Shown: positions 42,368 through 51,517, counted from the stretch's first letter. The stretch is DNA of 64,000 nt from GCA-002282575 sp964606405 (GCA_964606405.1 CAZSGH010000011.1:1-64000); one strand, 5' to 3'. Notes: generated from the sequence alone by a model not told the origin. Numbers and translations are program-made.

Positions 42368-44977
42368 ATGTCATCACCTGCTTCTTTGCTATCCGCACCG
42401 CTAACCGAAACACCAACAGCGTCTGCACAGATTTCTTTTTTAGAAGAAGGTGATGCTGATATCATCGCTTCGTTGTATGAAACCCCTTTAGGCGAGCAAG
42501 CCTTTTCTGCCATTAATTCGCGCACTTTCGATAAGACAGGTTCGGCAGGGCTTTATGCCAGAACGTTTGGTGATGAGTGGTATAAAAAATCGCATCAACT
42601 GCTACTGATGATTGGCTGCGATGGTGGCTTAATGTTGCGCTATCTCGAACAGGTTGCTAAAGGTGATGGGCGACGGGTATTAATCATTGAGCTGCCTGAA
42701 ATGATCGCTTGGCTGAATGAACATGTCGATTACGATCATGACTTTGTTGAGCTGATTCCAGCTAATGGTGATCTTTCTGTTTTAAGTGGTGAGAAGTATA
42801 ACGGCTATTTATTTCGCAATGCAGTTGGAATCCATCGCTCTTTGGCAACCTTAGATCAATTTCACCCAGCTTACGAGCGCTTATGGGTGGAATATGAAAA
42901 GCTCATTCATCGTTTTTTCTTCGCCAATATGGTCGAGATTCATGGTTCTTCAGGGTTCGTTAATGCACAACTGCTTAATTTAGCCGATAACAAACATTCT
43001 ATTCATCACTTGTATCATCAGTTCGATGGCGGTGTTGCTGTCTTGTTAGCGGGTGGCCCTTCGTTGGATCAGGCGATTGATTGGGTGAAAGAGAATCGAC
43101 ATCGCATTACACTATTCGCTGTTGGGCGTGTGTGTGGACGTTTAAAGAAAGAGGGTATTGATCCTGACTTTATTGGTGCGGTTGATCCTAACGAAATCAG
43201 TTTCGATAACTCAAAGCAACTGTTACAACATTATGAAAACAGCACTTTTTTACATGCCTATCATGTTAACCCTCGTTTGTTGTCTCAGTTTAGAGGACAC
43301 AGCTTTTATCATGGTAAGCGCTATCCTTGGTTTAAAGTAGAACCCGACGTTAACGAACAATTCACAGCACCTGGTCCGACGATTACCAATACTTTGCTTT
43401 CGTTTATGGTTCACTTCGGATTCGAACACATTATTTTTGCTGGTGTCGATATGTGTCATAAAAGTGATGGTCAGTCGCATGAATCGGGTAGCCTAGAAAG
43501 CCAAGTAGGGCGTTTTGTGGGTACCTATCGTGCAACGCAGTTTGTGACCACCAATGCTGGAAGATTGGCATCGACAACACCTGATTTGTTTAGCGCACAT
43601 CAAGTGTTGCAAGTGCAAGTTGCGGCGCTATGTACGCATTTTAAAAACTTAACCTTTTATAATCCCAGTCCCGATGCTGCTGTTGTAGAAGGCGTTTCAT
43701 TCATACCGTGGCAATCACTCGAGTTGCCAGCCTGGGACAACCAAGCGCCAGCCATTGTGGGTAAGATTATTGATAAACTGCGATTTAATGCAGAAAAATT
43801 TCTTAAAGCCTCTCGTAAAGAAGTGCAGCGGATGCGTCGCTGTTTAAGTGATGCTGAAAAGTCTGCGGTTGCGGGATTGAAAGCAACAAAGGTGTTATTC
43901 GATAGTGATACGAAAACGCTAAAAGCCAGTGAAAAGGTGAATCAATCACGACAAAAAATCGAGAAAGCTTTAGCAGATGATGCTGCTATGTTAATTGATT
44001 ATGCTCCTGCAGCATTTCACGATACGCTGACGGTAGATGTCACACAAAAACAAGAAAATAAAGATATTCAACAATCATTAACTTATTATTTCGAAGCCAT
44101 TCAGAAATCATCTAAACAATTGATATCGGTTATTGATAGCTGTCAAGAGTTGATTGATTTGCGCCTTCGTGAGCGGCAAGAGGCTATTTTGTCTGTCGAA
44201 TTGGTGAGAGGTTGGATTCGTTATGGTCAACCAGGACGTTTGTATGTGTGGCTGGATAGCCATCAGCGCGGCATAGAAGACTTGAGTGAAGCAGAAAATG
44301 CGCTGGCCTATCCACTTGTTCGCGCTTTCGATGCCATTTTTAAAGTCACCGAAACAGGTATTGTGAAAAAGTTTAAAGCGAGTGTTTACGATAACACGCT
44401 CGATGAAGTATTGAAGTCGATGCAGCAGGTGGATGAGAGTAGTATTGATAAGCTTGATGAGGTATTGGCTTTTTGTGAAGCGCAAGCCGAGCAGGATGAC
44501 TTTTATCGTAGCTTAGGTTTGTTTATTTTAGGTTACTTTAATAGTTTGCGTGGTCAGTTAGACGATGCCTACGATGCGTGGGATATGGTCGATCATAATA
44601 AGTTGCGCGAGCAGGCGCAAATTTCAGCCTTGACCCTATCTTTGTCGCAACGTGATTATCATCGTGCATTGGGCGTACTGGAGCGTTTGTGCGTGAAGCA
44701 GCATGCCTATCTAACTATTTATGCGAATGTGCTTGTGACATTGGGACAACAAAGTCTTGCCATAGAGGTGTTGCAAACCTATCTACAAAAAGTACCTGAG
44801 GATATCGCCGCACACTTACAATTAGCACAATTGCTTTTGGCGCTGGGACGTCAAGAGGTTGCGAGAGAGCAGTTAGAAAAGCTTCATCAGCAGTCGCCAA
44901 CGAATCCACTCATACAGCGTTTATTACTCGAGTCAGGTGGTAAAGTACGGGAAGACTTGACGATGACTTTTGTCTGA
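42368..44977 (+). CDS. Maf-type motility accessory factor, flagellin glycosyltransferase
   Basis: Large protein of 869 residues with a DUF115/Maf core. VAVLLAGGPSLDQAIDWVKE (GGPS at 229-232), DPDFIGAVDPNEISFDNSK and HIIFAGVDMCHKSDGQSHES are characteristic. Maf proteins attach nonulosonic acids such as legionaminic or pseudaminic acid to flagellin. A long charged helical region (about 470-620) and a TPR-like C-terminal quarter (about 700-860) follow, possibly for substrate docking. It closes the Leg island and is followed directly by the first flagellin gene, which supports the assignment. Confidence 0.88.
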   Translation: MSSPASLLSAPLTETPTASAQISFLEEGDADIIASLYETPLGEQAFSAINSRTFDKTGSAGLYARTFGDEWYKKSHQLLLMIGCDGGLMLRYLEQVAKGDGRRVLIIELPEMIAWLNEHVDYDHDFVELIPANGDLSVLSGEKYNGYLFRNAVGIHRSLATLDQFHPAYERLWVEYEKLIHRFFFANMVEIHGSSGFVNAQLLNLADNKHSIHHLYHQFDGGVAVLLAGGPSLDQAIDWVKENRHRITLFAVGRVCGRLKKEGIDPDFIGAVDPNEISFDNSKQLLQHYENSTFLHAYHVNPRLLSQFRGHSFYHGKRYPWFKVEPDVNEQFTAPGPTITNTLLSFMVHFGFEHIIFAGVDMCHKSDGQSHESGSLESQVGRFVGTYRATQFVTTNAGRLASTTPDLFSAHQVLQVQVAALCTHFKNLTFYNPSPDAAVVEGVSFIPWQSLELPAWDNQAPAIVGKIIDKLRFNAEKFLKASRKEVQRMRRCLSDAEKSAVAGLKATKVLFDSDTKTLKASEKVNQSRQKIEKALADDAAMLIDYAPAAFHDTLTVDVTQKQENKDIQQSLTYYFEAIQKSSKQLISVIDSCQELIDLRLRERQEAILSVELVRGWIRYGQPGRLYVWLDSHQRGIEDLSEAENALAYPLVRAFDAIFKVTETGIVKKFKASVYDNTLDEVLKSMQQVDESSIDKLDEVLAFCEAQAEQDDFYRSLGLFILGYFNSLRGQLDDAYDAWDMVDHNKLREQAQISALTLSLSQRDYHRALGVLERLCVKQHAYLTIYANVLVTLGQQSLAIEVLQTYLQKVPEDIAAHLQLAQLLLALGRQEVAREQLEKLHQQSPTNPLIQRLLLESGGKVREDLTMTFV

Positions 44978-45065
44978 ATGAATGCGTTTTGAGTGTTTTT
45001 TGTGACTATTGTTGGTTGGGTATAAAAATAAGTTCATAAAGAGACGTAAAAAGATAAAAAAAGAT

Positions 45066-45092
45066 TAAAGAAAGTTAAAACATGGTCGCTAA
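45066..45092 (+). promoter_or_regulatory. Sigma28-type promoter before fla1
   Basis: TAAAGAAA, then 11 bases, then GTCGCTAA. The same form (TAAAGAAA-N11-GTCGTTAA) lies before the fourth flagellin gene. The start codon is 62 bases downstream. Confidence 0.65.
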
Positions 45093-45154
45093 CCCTTTTG
45101 AGAACATAAAACCCGTCAAGGGAACCTAAAAAACCTGTTAAAGGAGAGACGATC

Positions 45155-46084
45155 ATGGCTATGGTCATCAACACCAATATTGGCTCTGAAAATGCCATTC
45201 GATTATTGGATAAAAGCGGTCGCAGTCAAGCAACCAGTATGGAACGCTTAACTTCGGGTAAATCAATTAACCATGCAAAAGATAATGCCGCAGGCTTAGC
45301 GATTGCAACGGGTATGACAGCGCAAGCGCGTGGTACCGATCAGGCTGTGCGTAACGCAAACGATGCTATGTCGATGATTCAGACTGTCGATGGTGCTTCG
45401 GAAGAAATTGTGAACATGTTGCAACGTCAACGTGAATTAGCGGTTCAATCTTTGAACGGTACCTATAACGCTGAAAACCGTTCACAAATGGATACAGAGT
45501 TCCAGCAGTTAACATCAGAAATTAACCGTGTTGCAGGTACGACTAAGTTTAACGAAGTGCAAGTAATGGCAAACCTTGGAACAAAAGGTTCGTTTTTATC
45601 GGCAGTAACCAGCAACCGAACAATGCAAGTGGGTTGGGAAGTTGCAGGTAGTCAGCGTAACAAGATTACCGTTTCAATGGGTAACTTCTGGACTGGTGCT
45701 TCAGGTGCTACAGGTATCTTTGGTCAAGCAACGATTCAGGCAGCTAACGGTTCGAAAGCTGTGGTTAACTCTGCTTATTCTAAGGCGAGCATCGGTACAA
45801 CAACAGCGGCATCTCAGGCGGTTATGAAAATTGACAGTGCCTTGTCGAACATTGGTACCTTGCGTGCGAAATGGGGTGCAACTCAAAACCGTTTGGAATA
45901 CACCGTATCTAACTTGAATAATGTGAACGAAAACATTATGTCCGCACGTAGTCGTATCGAAGATACTGATTATGCTCGCGAGTCTGCTAATTTGGCGCGT
46001 ACGCAAGTACTGCAACAGGCTGGTATGTCGATGTTGTCACAATCGAATCAGGGTAGCCAGAACGTATTGTCGCTACTTCGTTAA
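45155..46084 (+). CDS. Flagellin, copy 1
   Basis: Filament subunit of 309 residues. The D0/D1 N-terminus reads MAMVINTNIGSENAIRLLDK and SMERLTSGKSINHAKDNAAG. The D1 motif MLQRQRELAVQSLNGTYNAE covers the region seen by TLR5 in other flagellins. A short variable centre (about 145-215) is followed by the C-terminal SRIEDTDYARESANLARTQV, LQQAGMSMLSQSNQGSQNVL. AAGGAGAG precedes the ATG and a sigma28-type promoter lies upstream. It is the flagellin nearest the Maf gene. flaG follows after 77 bases. Confidence 0.96.
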   Translation: MAMVINTNIGSENAIRLLDKSGRSQATSMERLTSGKSINHAKDNAAGLAIATGMTAQARGTDQAVRNANDAMSMIQTVDGASEEIVNMLQRQRELAVQSLNGTYNAENRSQMDTEFQQLTSEINRVAGTTKFNEVQVMANLGTKGSFLSAVTSNRTMQVGWEVAGSQRNKITVSMGNFWTGASGATGIFGQATIQAANGSKAVVNSAYSKASIGTTTAASQAVMKIDSALSNIGTLRAKWGATQNRLEYTVSNLNNVNENIMSARSRIEDTDYARESANLARTQVLQQAGMSMLSQSNQGSQNVLSLLR

Positions 46085-46161
46085 ACGTAAGGGATGGTAT
46101 TTAACGCTCCGTGCTGTTACTATCATCCTTGTTTTCTGTGTGGTAAAGGGGAGGTATTGAC

Positions 46162-46596
46162 ATGAAAATTGACAATGCACAAGCACTGACTACGCAGTCA
46201 TTTCCGTTTGTTGGCAAAGAAGCAATGCTCTCTGCAAAATCGAACGCCTCAGATGCTGCTGTTGCAGCCTCTGAGCGTGGTGTTCAGGCTGCTGCTGCAT
46301 CTTCTCCGCCGATCAGTTTAACGCAACAGCCATCACAAGCATTGGTGACAGAAGTTAATGATGTCTTCAAGCTTAATAATAGCGCGTTGCAATTTCAGCT
46401 CGATCAGGATGCTGGCAAAATGGTGCTTTATCTGAAAGATGCGCAGACGGGTGAGACCCTCCGCCAGTTTCCAGATGAAATGACATTGCGTATCAGTAAA
46501 CAGATTAATGATTATTTAGAGGGTGTCAAGACCTACCAAAATCCTAAAGATGCGGTTGGTAAGCTCTCTGGATTAATGACAGATACCAAAGCCTAG
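46162..46596 (+). CDS. flaG: FlaG family protein
   Basis: Protein of 144 residues. The C-terminal half is the FlaG domain: VNDVFKLNNSALQFQLDQDA, then VLYLKDAQTGETLRQFPDEM. The N-terminal half is Ala/Ser-rich and likely unstructured. FlaG affects filament length in Pseudomonas, Vibrio and Campylobacter. It lies after fla1 and before a strong terminator, away from fliD, which is usually its neighbour. Confidence 0.9.
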   Translation: MKIDNAQALTTQSFPFVGKEAMLSAKSNASDAAVAASERGVQAAAASSPPISLTQQPSQALVTEVNDVFKLNNSALQFQLDQDAGKMVLYLKDAQTGETLRQFPDEMTLRISKQINDYLEGVKTYQNPKDAVGKLSGLMTDTKA

Positions 46597-46634
46597 TGGG
46601 TTGTGTTGTTTGTTAAGTTTCCCTTGTGTGTTTG

Positions 46635-46661
46635 CGGCTACTGAATGTAGCCGTTTTTTTT
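46635..46661 (+). terminator. Rho-independent terminator after flaG
   Basis: CGGCTAC and GTAGCCG form a perfect seven-pair stem with a five-base loop, followed by eight T residues. Confidence 0.92.
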
Positions 46662-46675
46662 GCCTGGTCATCATT

Positions 46676-46719
46676 GGGAAGTCTAAAAACCAGCGAAGCG
46701 AAGTTTTTAGAGGCTTCCT
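46676..46719. repeat. Hairpin-only copy of the 150-bp element between flaG and serC
   Basis: GGGAAGTCTAAAAAC pairs with GTTTTTAGAGGCTTCC around CAGCGAAGCGAA. It ends at the serC stop, so the two convergent genes are closed by this hairpin and the flaG terminator. Confidence 0.7.
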
Positions 46720-47820
46720 TTAGCGCTGCTTCTGAAAGTCCATCATAAACTCGACAAGCTGTTCAACTGCAGCAAGTGTCAACCCGTTGTATATTGAGGC
46801 GCGAATTCCGCCTGTTGAACGATGCCCCGCCAAACCCGAAAACCCAGCTTGTGCTGATTCATGCAAAAACTGTTTTTCTAATTCTGGTGTTGAGAGTTTG
46901 AAGGAAACATTCATTAGCGAACGATCAGCTTTTGCTGCACGTCCAGCATAAAATCCATTACGCTCATCTAAGCAGTGATACAGCGTATCTGCTTTTTGTT
47001 GATTGAGTTTTGCCATGTTTTCTAAGCCGCCAATATCTTGCAATAGCCATCGAGTGACCAATAGCACCACATAAATGGCAAAAACAGGTGGTGTATTAAA
47101 ATTAGAATGCGCTTGAATGTGGTTGCGATAATCGAACATGCCAGGAAAGTGATTTGTCGGAATATCTGTTAATAAATCATCGCGCATCACAACAATGGTC
47201 ACACCGGCAGGTCCCATGTTTTTTTGTGCGTGCGCGTAAATCATCGCAAACTGACTCGCTTCAATTGGGCGAGATAAAAAGTCGGACGACATATCGCAGA
47301 TACGAGGAACATCACTTCGTCCCAGCAATCGATGAAATTGCAGCCCTTCTACGGTTTCATTAGAAACATAATGCAGATAAGCCGCATCAGCAGAAAAATT
47401 GATCTCTTCATCTCTAGGCAGATGTGAGAATCCAGAGGGCTCGCCGCTCCACAGGGTACGGATATTTCCTGCCTTTTGCGCTTCATGAATCGATTTTCCA
47501 CTCCAATAGCCACTATGGATGTAGTCAGCTGTTGCTGTTGGGTTTTGTAGGAGCGTCATCGGAATCATAGAAAATTGTTGTGTGGCGCCGCCTTGTAACA
47601 AGAGCACATGATAGCTTTTATCCAGTCCAAGTAACGTGCGAATATTGTTTTCACATTCGCTCACAACAGCGGCAAACCAGTCGGAACGATGACTAATACC
47701 TAAAATCGACAAGCCCACTTCGGGAACAGACATAATGGCTTGTTGAACCTGTTGTAACACTGTTTCTGGTAATGCACCAGGTCCACCCGAAAAGTTTAAA
47801 TCATTACGCAGGTTAACCAT
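46720..47820 (-). CDS. serC: Phosphoserine aminotransferase (SerC)
   Basis: PLP enzyme of 366 residues. The N-terminal SGGPGALP motif, SHRSDWF, PLP lysine K200 (AHAQKNMGPAG) and the substrate-binding AGHRSTGGIRASIYN are all conserved with E. coli SerC. It converts 3-phosphohydroxypyruvate to phosphoserine and also acts in pyridoxal phosphate synthesis. The ATG at 47820 is chosen because AAGGAAG lies seven bases upstream; it overlaps the ATP-grasp gene by eight bases. The location inside the flagellin cluster and the ATP-grasp partner are unusual, so a special role cannot be excluded. Confidence 0.9.
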   Translation of the reverse strand: MVNLRNDLNFSGGPGALPETVLQQVQQAIMSVPEVGLSILGISHRSDWFAAVVSECENNIRTLLGLDKSYHVLLLQGGATQQFSMIPMTLLQNPTATADYIHSGYWSGKSIHEAQKAGNIRTLWSGEPSGFSHLPRDEEINFSADAAYLHYVSNETVEGLQFHRLLGRSDVPRICDMSSDFLSRPIEASQFAMIYAHAQKNMGPAGVTIVVMRDDLLTDIPTNHFPGMFDYRNHIQAHSNFNTPPVFAIYVVLLVTRWLLQDIGGLENMAKLNQQKADTLYHCLDERNGFYAGRAAKADRSLMNVSFKLSTPELEKQFLHESAQAGFSGLAGHRSTGGIRASIYNGLTLAAVEQLVEFMMDFQKQR

Positions 47821-49066
47821 TGATGACTTCCTTTTGTTCATACCGTTTAATCAACATATCACGGAAGGCGTTTTGTGTTTTAAGCATGATATCGTGCTTG
47901 TAGGGAAAGAGATCGGGTGGATCCATGTCGTGAACGACCATAACATGATCAATTTCAAAAATTAAGAGCTTTCCGTCTTGTGTTTCGGCACAATCCAATC
48001 CGAGATAATCTAGTTTTGTTCGCTGATAAATGCCTTCAAGAGCCGTTTTGTGTCGAATCACGAACGCATCAAAGTTTTGCATCATCATCATTTCTTCTTC
48101 ACGCTTTTGTGCATCTTCGTACATGCCCGCGTTAACATAGTGAATCATCCAATGCGAAGAAACAGCCATATGCGCAATATAAGGTTTTCCGTCGATGAGC
48201 ATCACGCGAAGTTTACGAAATAGTCCATCTTCACCGCTGTAGTCCACAAACCGAGAGACAAAAAATGCGCTGACGTGTATTCGTTCTAAGTAGTCGCATA
48301 GCGCCGTTTTGTCGTTAATTCTTTCTAAGTCGTGTCCAGCATGGGAGCCTAGTGGGCGAATGATAATGGGAAAATCGGCCTTTATTTTGTCTCTCAGTAA
48401 GCTTTCGCTCTGACTAATGCTTGTCAGTATCTCACGGGTTAGTCGAAAGGTTGTTGGCATAATCAGCCCTGCAATCCCTTGTAACAGTAAGCTAGCCACT
48501 TTTCTGCCTGTATTAACAATACGCTCAGGATGATTGATGATCGGCTTTTGCCAATCAGATAGAGCTGGTGTTAGGGCGCGTAGCAATGCGGCATTTTCGT
48601 CGGAGTCACAAATACCGACCATAAGTACATCATGCTCTGGTAATGGAAAAGAAAGTGAGCCGTCAGCAGAAACATAGTAAAAGATAAGATCAATATCACT
48701 CGCTTCTAATAGACAATCAATCGGTGTATTTTCGGCAATATCACCTGCCACACATAATAATAAGAGGCGTAAGTGTGCTGGTTGTTGTTTGGCGTTAAGC
48801 GTATAAACACGTTCGATGTTAAGTGCTTCAGCTTGAATAGCAATGCCTAAGTCATGCTGCCCTATAGATTGAAAAACCAAAGATAGATTCATTAATAGAA
48901 TTGCATTGCTGCTATCCTCTGTCGCGGCGGCTAAGAGCGCTTGACCAAGCGGTAAGAGATTTTTACCTGCCAGATTAGCGCGTGCAAAAGGAGCGAGTCC
49001 GCAAAAATGCTGAGCGTAGTACTGAATATCATCTGTTGGCATTGTCGTGTCTATTTGTTGGCTCAT
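47813..49066 (-). CDS. ATP-grasp (RimK/glutathione-synthetase-like) protein with helical N-terminus
   Basis: Protein of 417 residues, not matched to a characterised enzyme. The N-terminal part (about 35-90) looks like a TPR-type helical pair: ALLAAATEDSSNAILLMNLS, VFQSIGQHDLGIAIQAEAL. The C-terminal half has ATP-grasp features: FPIIIRPLGSHAGHDLERI (about 232-250), then LDYLGLDCAE with D358 and the metal-binding pair E371-x-D373 in LLIFEIDHV. Such enzymes join a carboxylate to an amine or thiol. The start at 49066 is preferred; an ATG 15 codons upstream lies in a repeat end. It is coupled to serC by an eight-base overlap. Confidence 0.75.
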   Translation of the reverse strand: MSQQIDTTMPTDDIQYYAQHFCGLAPFARANLAGKNLLPLGQALLAAATEDSSNAILLMNLSLVFQSIGQHDLGIAIQAEALNIERVYTLNAKQQPAHLRLLLLCVAGDIAENTPIDCLLEASDIDLIFYYVSADGSLSFPLPEHDVLMVGICDSDENAALLRALTPALSDWQKPIINHPERIVNTGRKVASLLLQGIAGLIMPTTFRLTREILTSISQSESLLRDKIKADFPIIIRPLGSHAGHDLERINDKTALCDYLERIHVSAFFVSRFVDYSGEDGLFRKLRVMLIDGKPYIAHMAVSSHWMIHYVNAGMYEDAQKREEEMMMMQNFDAFVIRHKTALEGIYQRTKLDYLGLDCAETQDGKLLIFEIDHVMVVHDMDPPDLFPYKHDIMLKTQNAFRDMLIKRYEQKEVING

Positions 49067-49103
49067 GATGCTGCTTGTCTTGTATGATAAATTTTGTTCT
49101 TTT

Positions 49104-49252
49104 GGGCACATCTAAAAACCCAATGGGTAGGAAGTCTGAAGGAAGGGGTTACCCAAAATAGCATGTAACGCATTGATTAACTCCCTTCCTTCAGCTAAAA
49201 AATAAACTTGGAAAGTCTAAAAACGAGCGAAGCGAGGCTTTTAGATGCTCCC
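49104..49252 (-). repeat. 150-bp intergenic element, copy between the ATP-grasp gene and fla2
   Basis: Ends GGGCACATCTAAAAACCC and GCTTTTAGATGCTCCC. The hairpin arms are GTCTAAAAACGAG and CGAGGCTTTTAGAT. The inner stem is GGAAGGGGTT with CTCCCTTCC. It supplies a false start for the ATP-grasp gene. Confidence 0.8.
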
Positions 49253-49583
49253 TTCTCTATTATAGGGGTTTATGGTCAAGTTTTTATATACCGTTCGGGT
49301 ATAAATAAGGGGAGACTTTAAAAAACTGACTTTCTCGCGAAAGCGTTAATCTATCTCATTGAACTTACGGGGTCTTCATGTTCTAGGATGGCGCAAATAT
49401 TGAGAATATTAGCGATGCTTATGATAGCAAAATTCAAATAGTGCGAAATAAATGAATTTTTTTCTTTAGTTTTTGGTGACGCTGTCGATAACTCTATTGC
49501 AGGCAAGAAGATTTCAGTTAACCAGATAATTGGATGAATTGATTAGAGATCTTCGGCTTTTTAAGCATACAAGGAGAATCATC
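49253..49583 (+). other. Long leader region of fla2
   Basis: This 331-base stretch has no gene. It holds a half-copy of the dRS3-type sequence (CTTTCTCGCGAAAGCG near 49332), AT-rich DNA and the sigma28-type promoter at 49465-49491. Confidence 0.6.
49465..49491 (+). promoter_or_regulatory. Sigma28-type promoter before fla2
   Basis: TTTAGTTT, then 11 bases, then GTCGATAA; the -10 part differs from the FliA consensus GCCGATAA at one position. It lies 92 bases before the fla2 ATG. Confidence 0.72.
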
Positions 49584-50513
49584 ATGGCTATGGTAATTAA
49601 CACAAACATCGGTTCAGAAAATGCCATTCGTTTGTTAGATAAAAGCGGTCGCAGTCAAGCAACCAGCATGGAACGTCTTACTTCTGGTAAGGGTATTAAT
49701 CACGCTAAAGATAACGCAGCAGGTTTAGCGATTGCGACGGGTATGACCGCACAGGTTCGTGGTACAGATCAGGCAGTGCGTAACGCTAATGATGCGATGG
49801 GGTTGATTCAAACCGCAGATGGTGCGTCGGAAGAAGTTGTAAACATGTTGCAACGTCAACGTGAACTAGCGATTCAGTCTTTGAACGGTACTTATAATGC
49901 TGAAAACCGCTCACAGATGGACACAGAGTTCCAGCAGTTGACGACTGAAATTAACCGTGTTGCAGGTACGACTAAGTTTAATGAAGTTAACTTGATGGCG
50001 AACTTGGGTACGAAAGGATCTTTCTTGTCTGCTGTGGCTTCTAACCGTATTATGCAGGTTGGTTGGGAAGTTGCAGGTAGTCAGCGTAATAAGATTACGG
50101 TGTCTATGGGTAACTTCTGGACGGGTGCTTCAGGTGCTACTGGTATTTTTGGTCAAGCAACCATTACAGCAGCTAACGGTTCTAAAGCAGTGGTTAACTC
50201 GGCTTTTAGTAAAGCCAGTATTGGTACGACAACGGCAGCATCTCAAGCTGTTATGAAAATTGACAGTGCTTTGTCAAATATCGGAACCTTGCGTGCCAAG
50301 TGGGGTGCCACCCAGAATCGTTTGGAGTATACGGTTTCTAACCTAAATAATGTGAACGAAAATATTATGGCAGCTCGTAGTCGTATCGAAGATACTGATT
50401 ATGCACGTGAATCGGCTAACTTGGCTCGTACGCAAGTATTGCAACAGGCTGGTATGTCGATGCTGTCCCAAGCGAACCAGAGCGGTCAGAATGTGATGTC
50501 ACTTCTCCGTTAA
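49584..50513 (+). CDS. Flagellin, copy 2
   Basis: Filament subunit of 309 residues, nearly identical in protein sequence to copy 1; differences such as KGINHAKDN, VRGTDQAVRN and FNEVNLMANL are scattered. It has the same D0/D1 ends and the short central domain with SMGNFWTGASGATGIFGQAT. AAGGAGA precedes the ATG at 49584; an in-frame start 18 codons upstream is not needed. A terminator-like hairpin lies between it and copy 3. Confidence 0.95.
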   Translation: MAMVINTNIGSENAIRLLDKSGRSQATSMERLTSGKGINHAKDNAAGLAIATGMTAQVRGTDQAVRNANDAMGLIQTADGASEEVVNMLQRQRELAIQSLNGTYNAENRSQMDTEFQQLTTEINRVAGTTKFNEVNLMANLGTKGSFLSAVASNRIMQVGWEVAGSQRNKITVSMGNFWTGASGATGIFGQATITAANGSKAVVNSAFSKASIGTTTAASQAVMKIDSALSNIGTLRAKWGATQNRLEYTVSNLNNVNENIMAARSRIEDTDYARESANLARTQVLQQAGMSMLSQANQSGQNVMSLLR

Positions 50514-50527
50514 TGATGGTTACAATA

Positions 50528-50550
50528 AGAAAACCCCGTAAGGGGTTTTC
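50528..50550 (+). terminator. Terminator-like hairpin between fla2 and fla3
   Basis: AAAACCCC-GTAA-GGGGTTTT is a perfect stem ending in four T. Copy 3 has no sigma28-type promoter of its own here, so this hairpin may set the fla2:fla3 transcript ratio. Confidence 0.75.
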
Positions 50551-50581
50551 TGCTTTGATGTAATGGCAATGGGAGTTTATT

Positions 50582-51517
50582 ATGAGCATGGTCATTAATA
50601 CAAACATTGGTTCAGAAAATGCGATTCGTTTGCTCGATAAAAGCGGTCGCAGCCAAGCAATTAGCATGGAGCGGCTCACTTCTGGTAAGTCAATTAATCA
50701 TGCTAAGGACAATGCGGCAGGTCTTGCTATTACTACTGGCATGACGGCTCAGACGCGTGGGATGGAGCAAGGAATTCGCAATGCAAATGATGCAATGTCG
50801 CTTATTCAAACGGCAGACGGTGCATCTGAAGAAGTTGTTAATATGTTGCAGCGCCAGCGTGAATTAGCAATTCAGTCACTGAATGGTACTTATAATGCCG
50901 AAAACCGCTCACAGATGGATACCGAGTTCCAGCAGTTGACGACTGAAATTAACCGTGTTGCAGGTACGACGAAGTTTAATGAAGTTAATCTTATGACAAA
51001 CTTGGGTACGAAAGGTTCTTTCTTGTCGACGGCTGCTTCTAATCGTGTGATGCAGGTCGGCTGGGAAGTTGCCAATGCTGGTTCTGGTCGTGACAAAATT
51101 ACGGTTTCTATGGCCAACTTCTGGGCAGGCGTTTCTGGCGCTACCGGTGTATTTGGTCAGGCAACCATTCAGGCTGCTAATGGTTCTAAAGTGGTGGTTA
51201 ACTCTGCATTTAGTAAAGCAAGTATTGGCACGACAACAGCGGCTTCTCAAGCTGTTATGAAAATTGATAGCGCTCTATCCAATATCGGTACGGTTCGTGC
51301 CAAGTGGGGTGCTTTACAATTACGGTTAGAACATACTATTCAAAACCTTGGCAACGAGAGTGAAAATACGAAGCGATCGAGAAGTATTATAGAAGATACC
51401 GATTATGCACGCGAATCGGCTAACTTAGCGCGGACACAAGTGTTGCAACAGGCGGGTATGTCGATGTTGTCGCAAGCCAATCAAAGTAGCCAAAATGTGA
51501 TGTCATTGTTGCGATAA
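50582..51517 (+). CDS. Flagellin, copy 3 (divergent C-terminal D1 region)
   Basis: Subunit of 311 residues. The first 240 residues follow copies 1 and 2, with long shared DNA tracts. In the C-terminal D1 helix the usual NRLEYTVSNLNNVNENIM is replaced by LRLEHTIQNLGNESENTK, and SRIEDTDYA by SIIEDTDYA. The end (ARTQVLQQAGMSMLSQANQ) is normal. The centre has an added Asn-Ala-Gly-Ser segment (VANAGSGRDKITV), shared with copy 4. GGGAG precedes the ATG. No separate promoter is seen; it may depend on read-through from fla2. Confidence 0.93.
   Translation: MSMVINTNIGSENAIRLLDKSGRSQAISMERLTSGKSINHAKDNAAGLAITTGMTAQTRGMEQGIRNANDAMSLIQTADGASEEVVNMLQRQRELAIQSLNGTYNAENRSQMDTEFQQLTTEINRVAGTTKFNEVNLMTNLGTKGSFLSTAASNRVMQVGWEVANAGSGRDKITVSMANFWAGVSGATGVFGQATIQAANGSKVVVNSAFSKASIGTTTAASQAVMKIDSALSNIGTVRAKWGALQLRLEHTIQNLGNESENTKRSRSIIEDTDYARESANLARTQVLQQAGMSMLSQANQSSQNVMSLLR

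Noticed and set aside
49530..49583. 18-codon extension of flagellin copy 2
   Set aside because: All four flagellins start MAMVINTN or MSMVINTN; AAGGAGA is placed correctly for the ATG at 49584.
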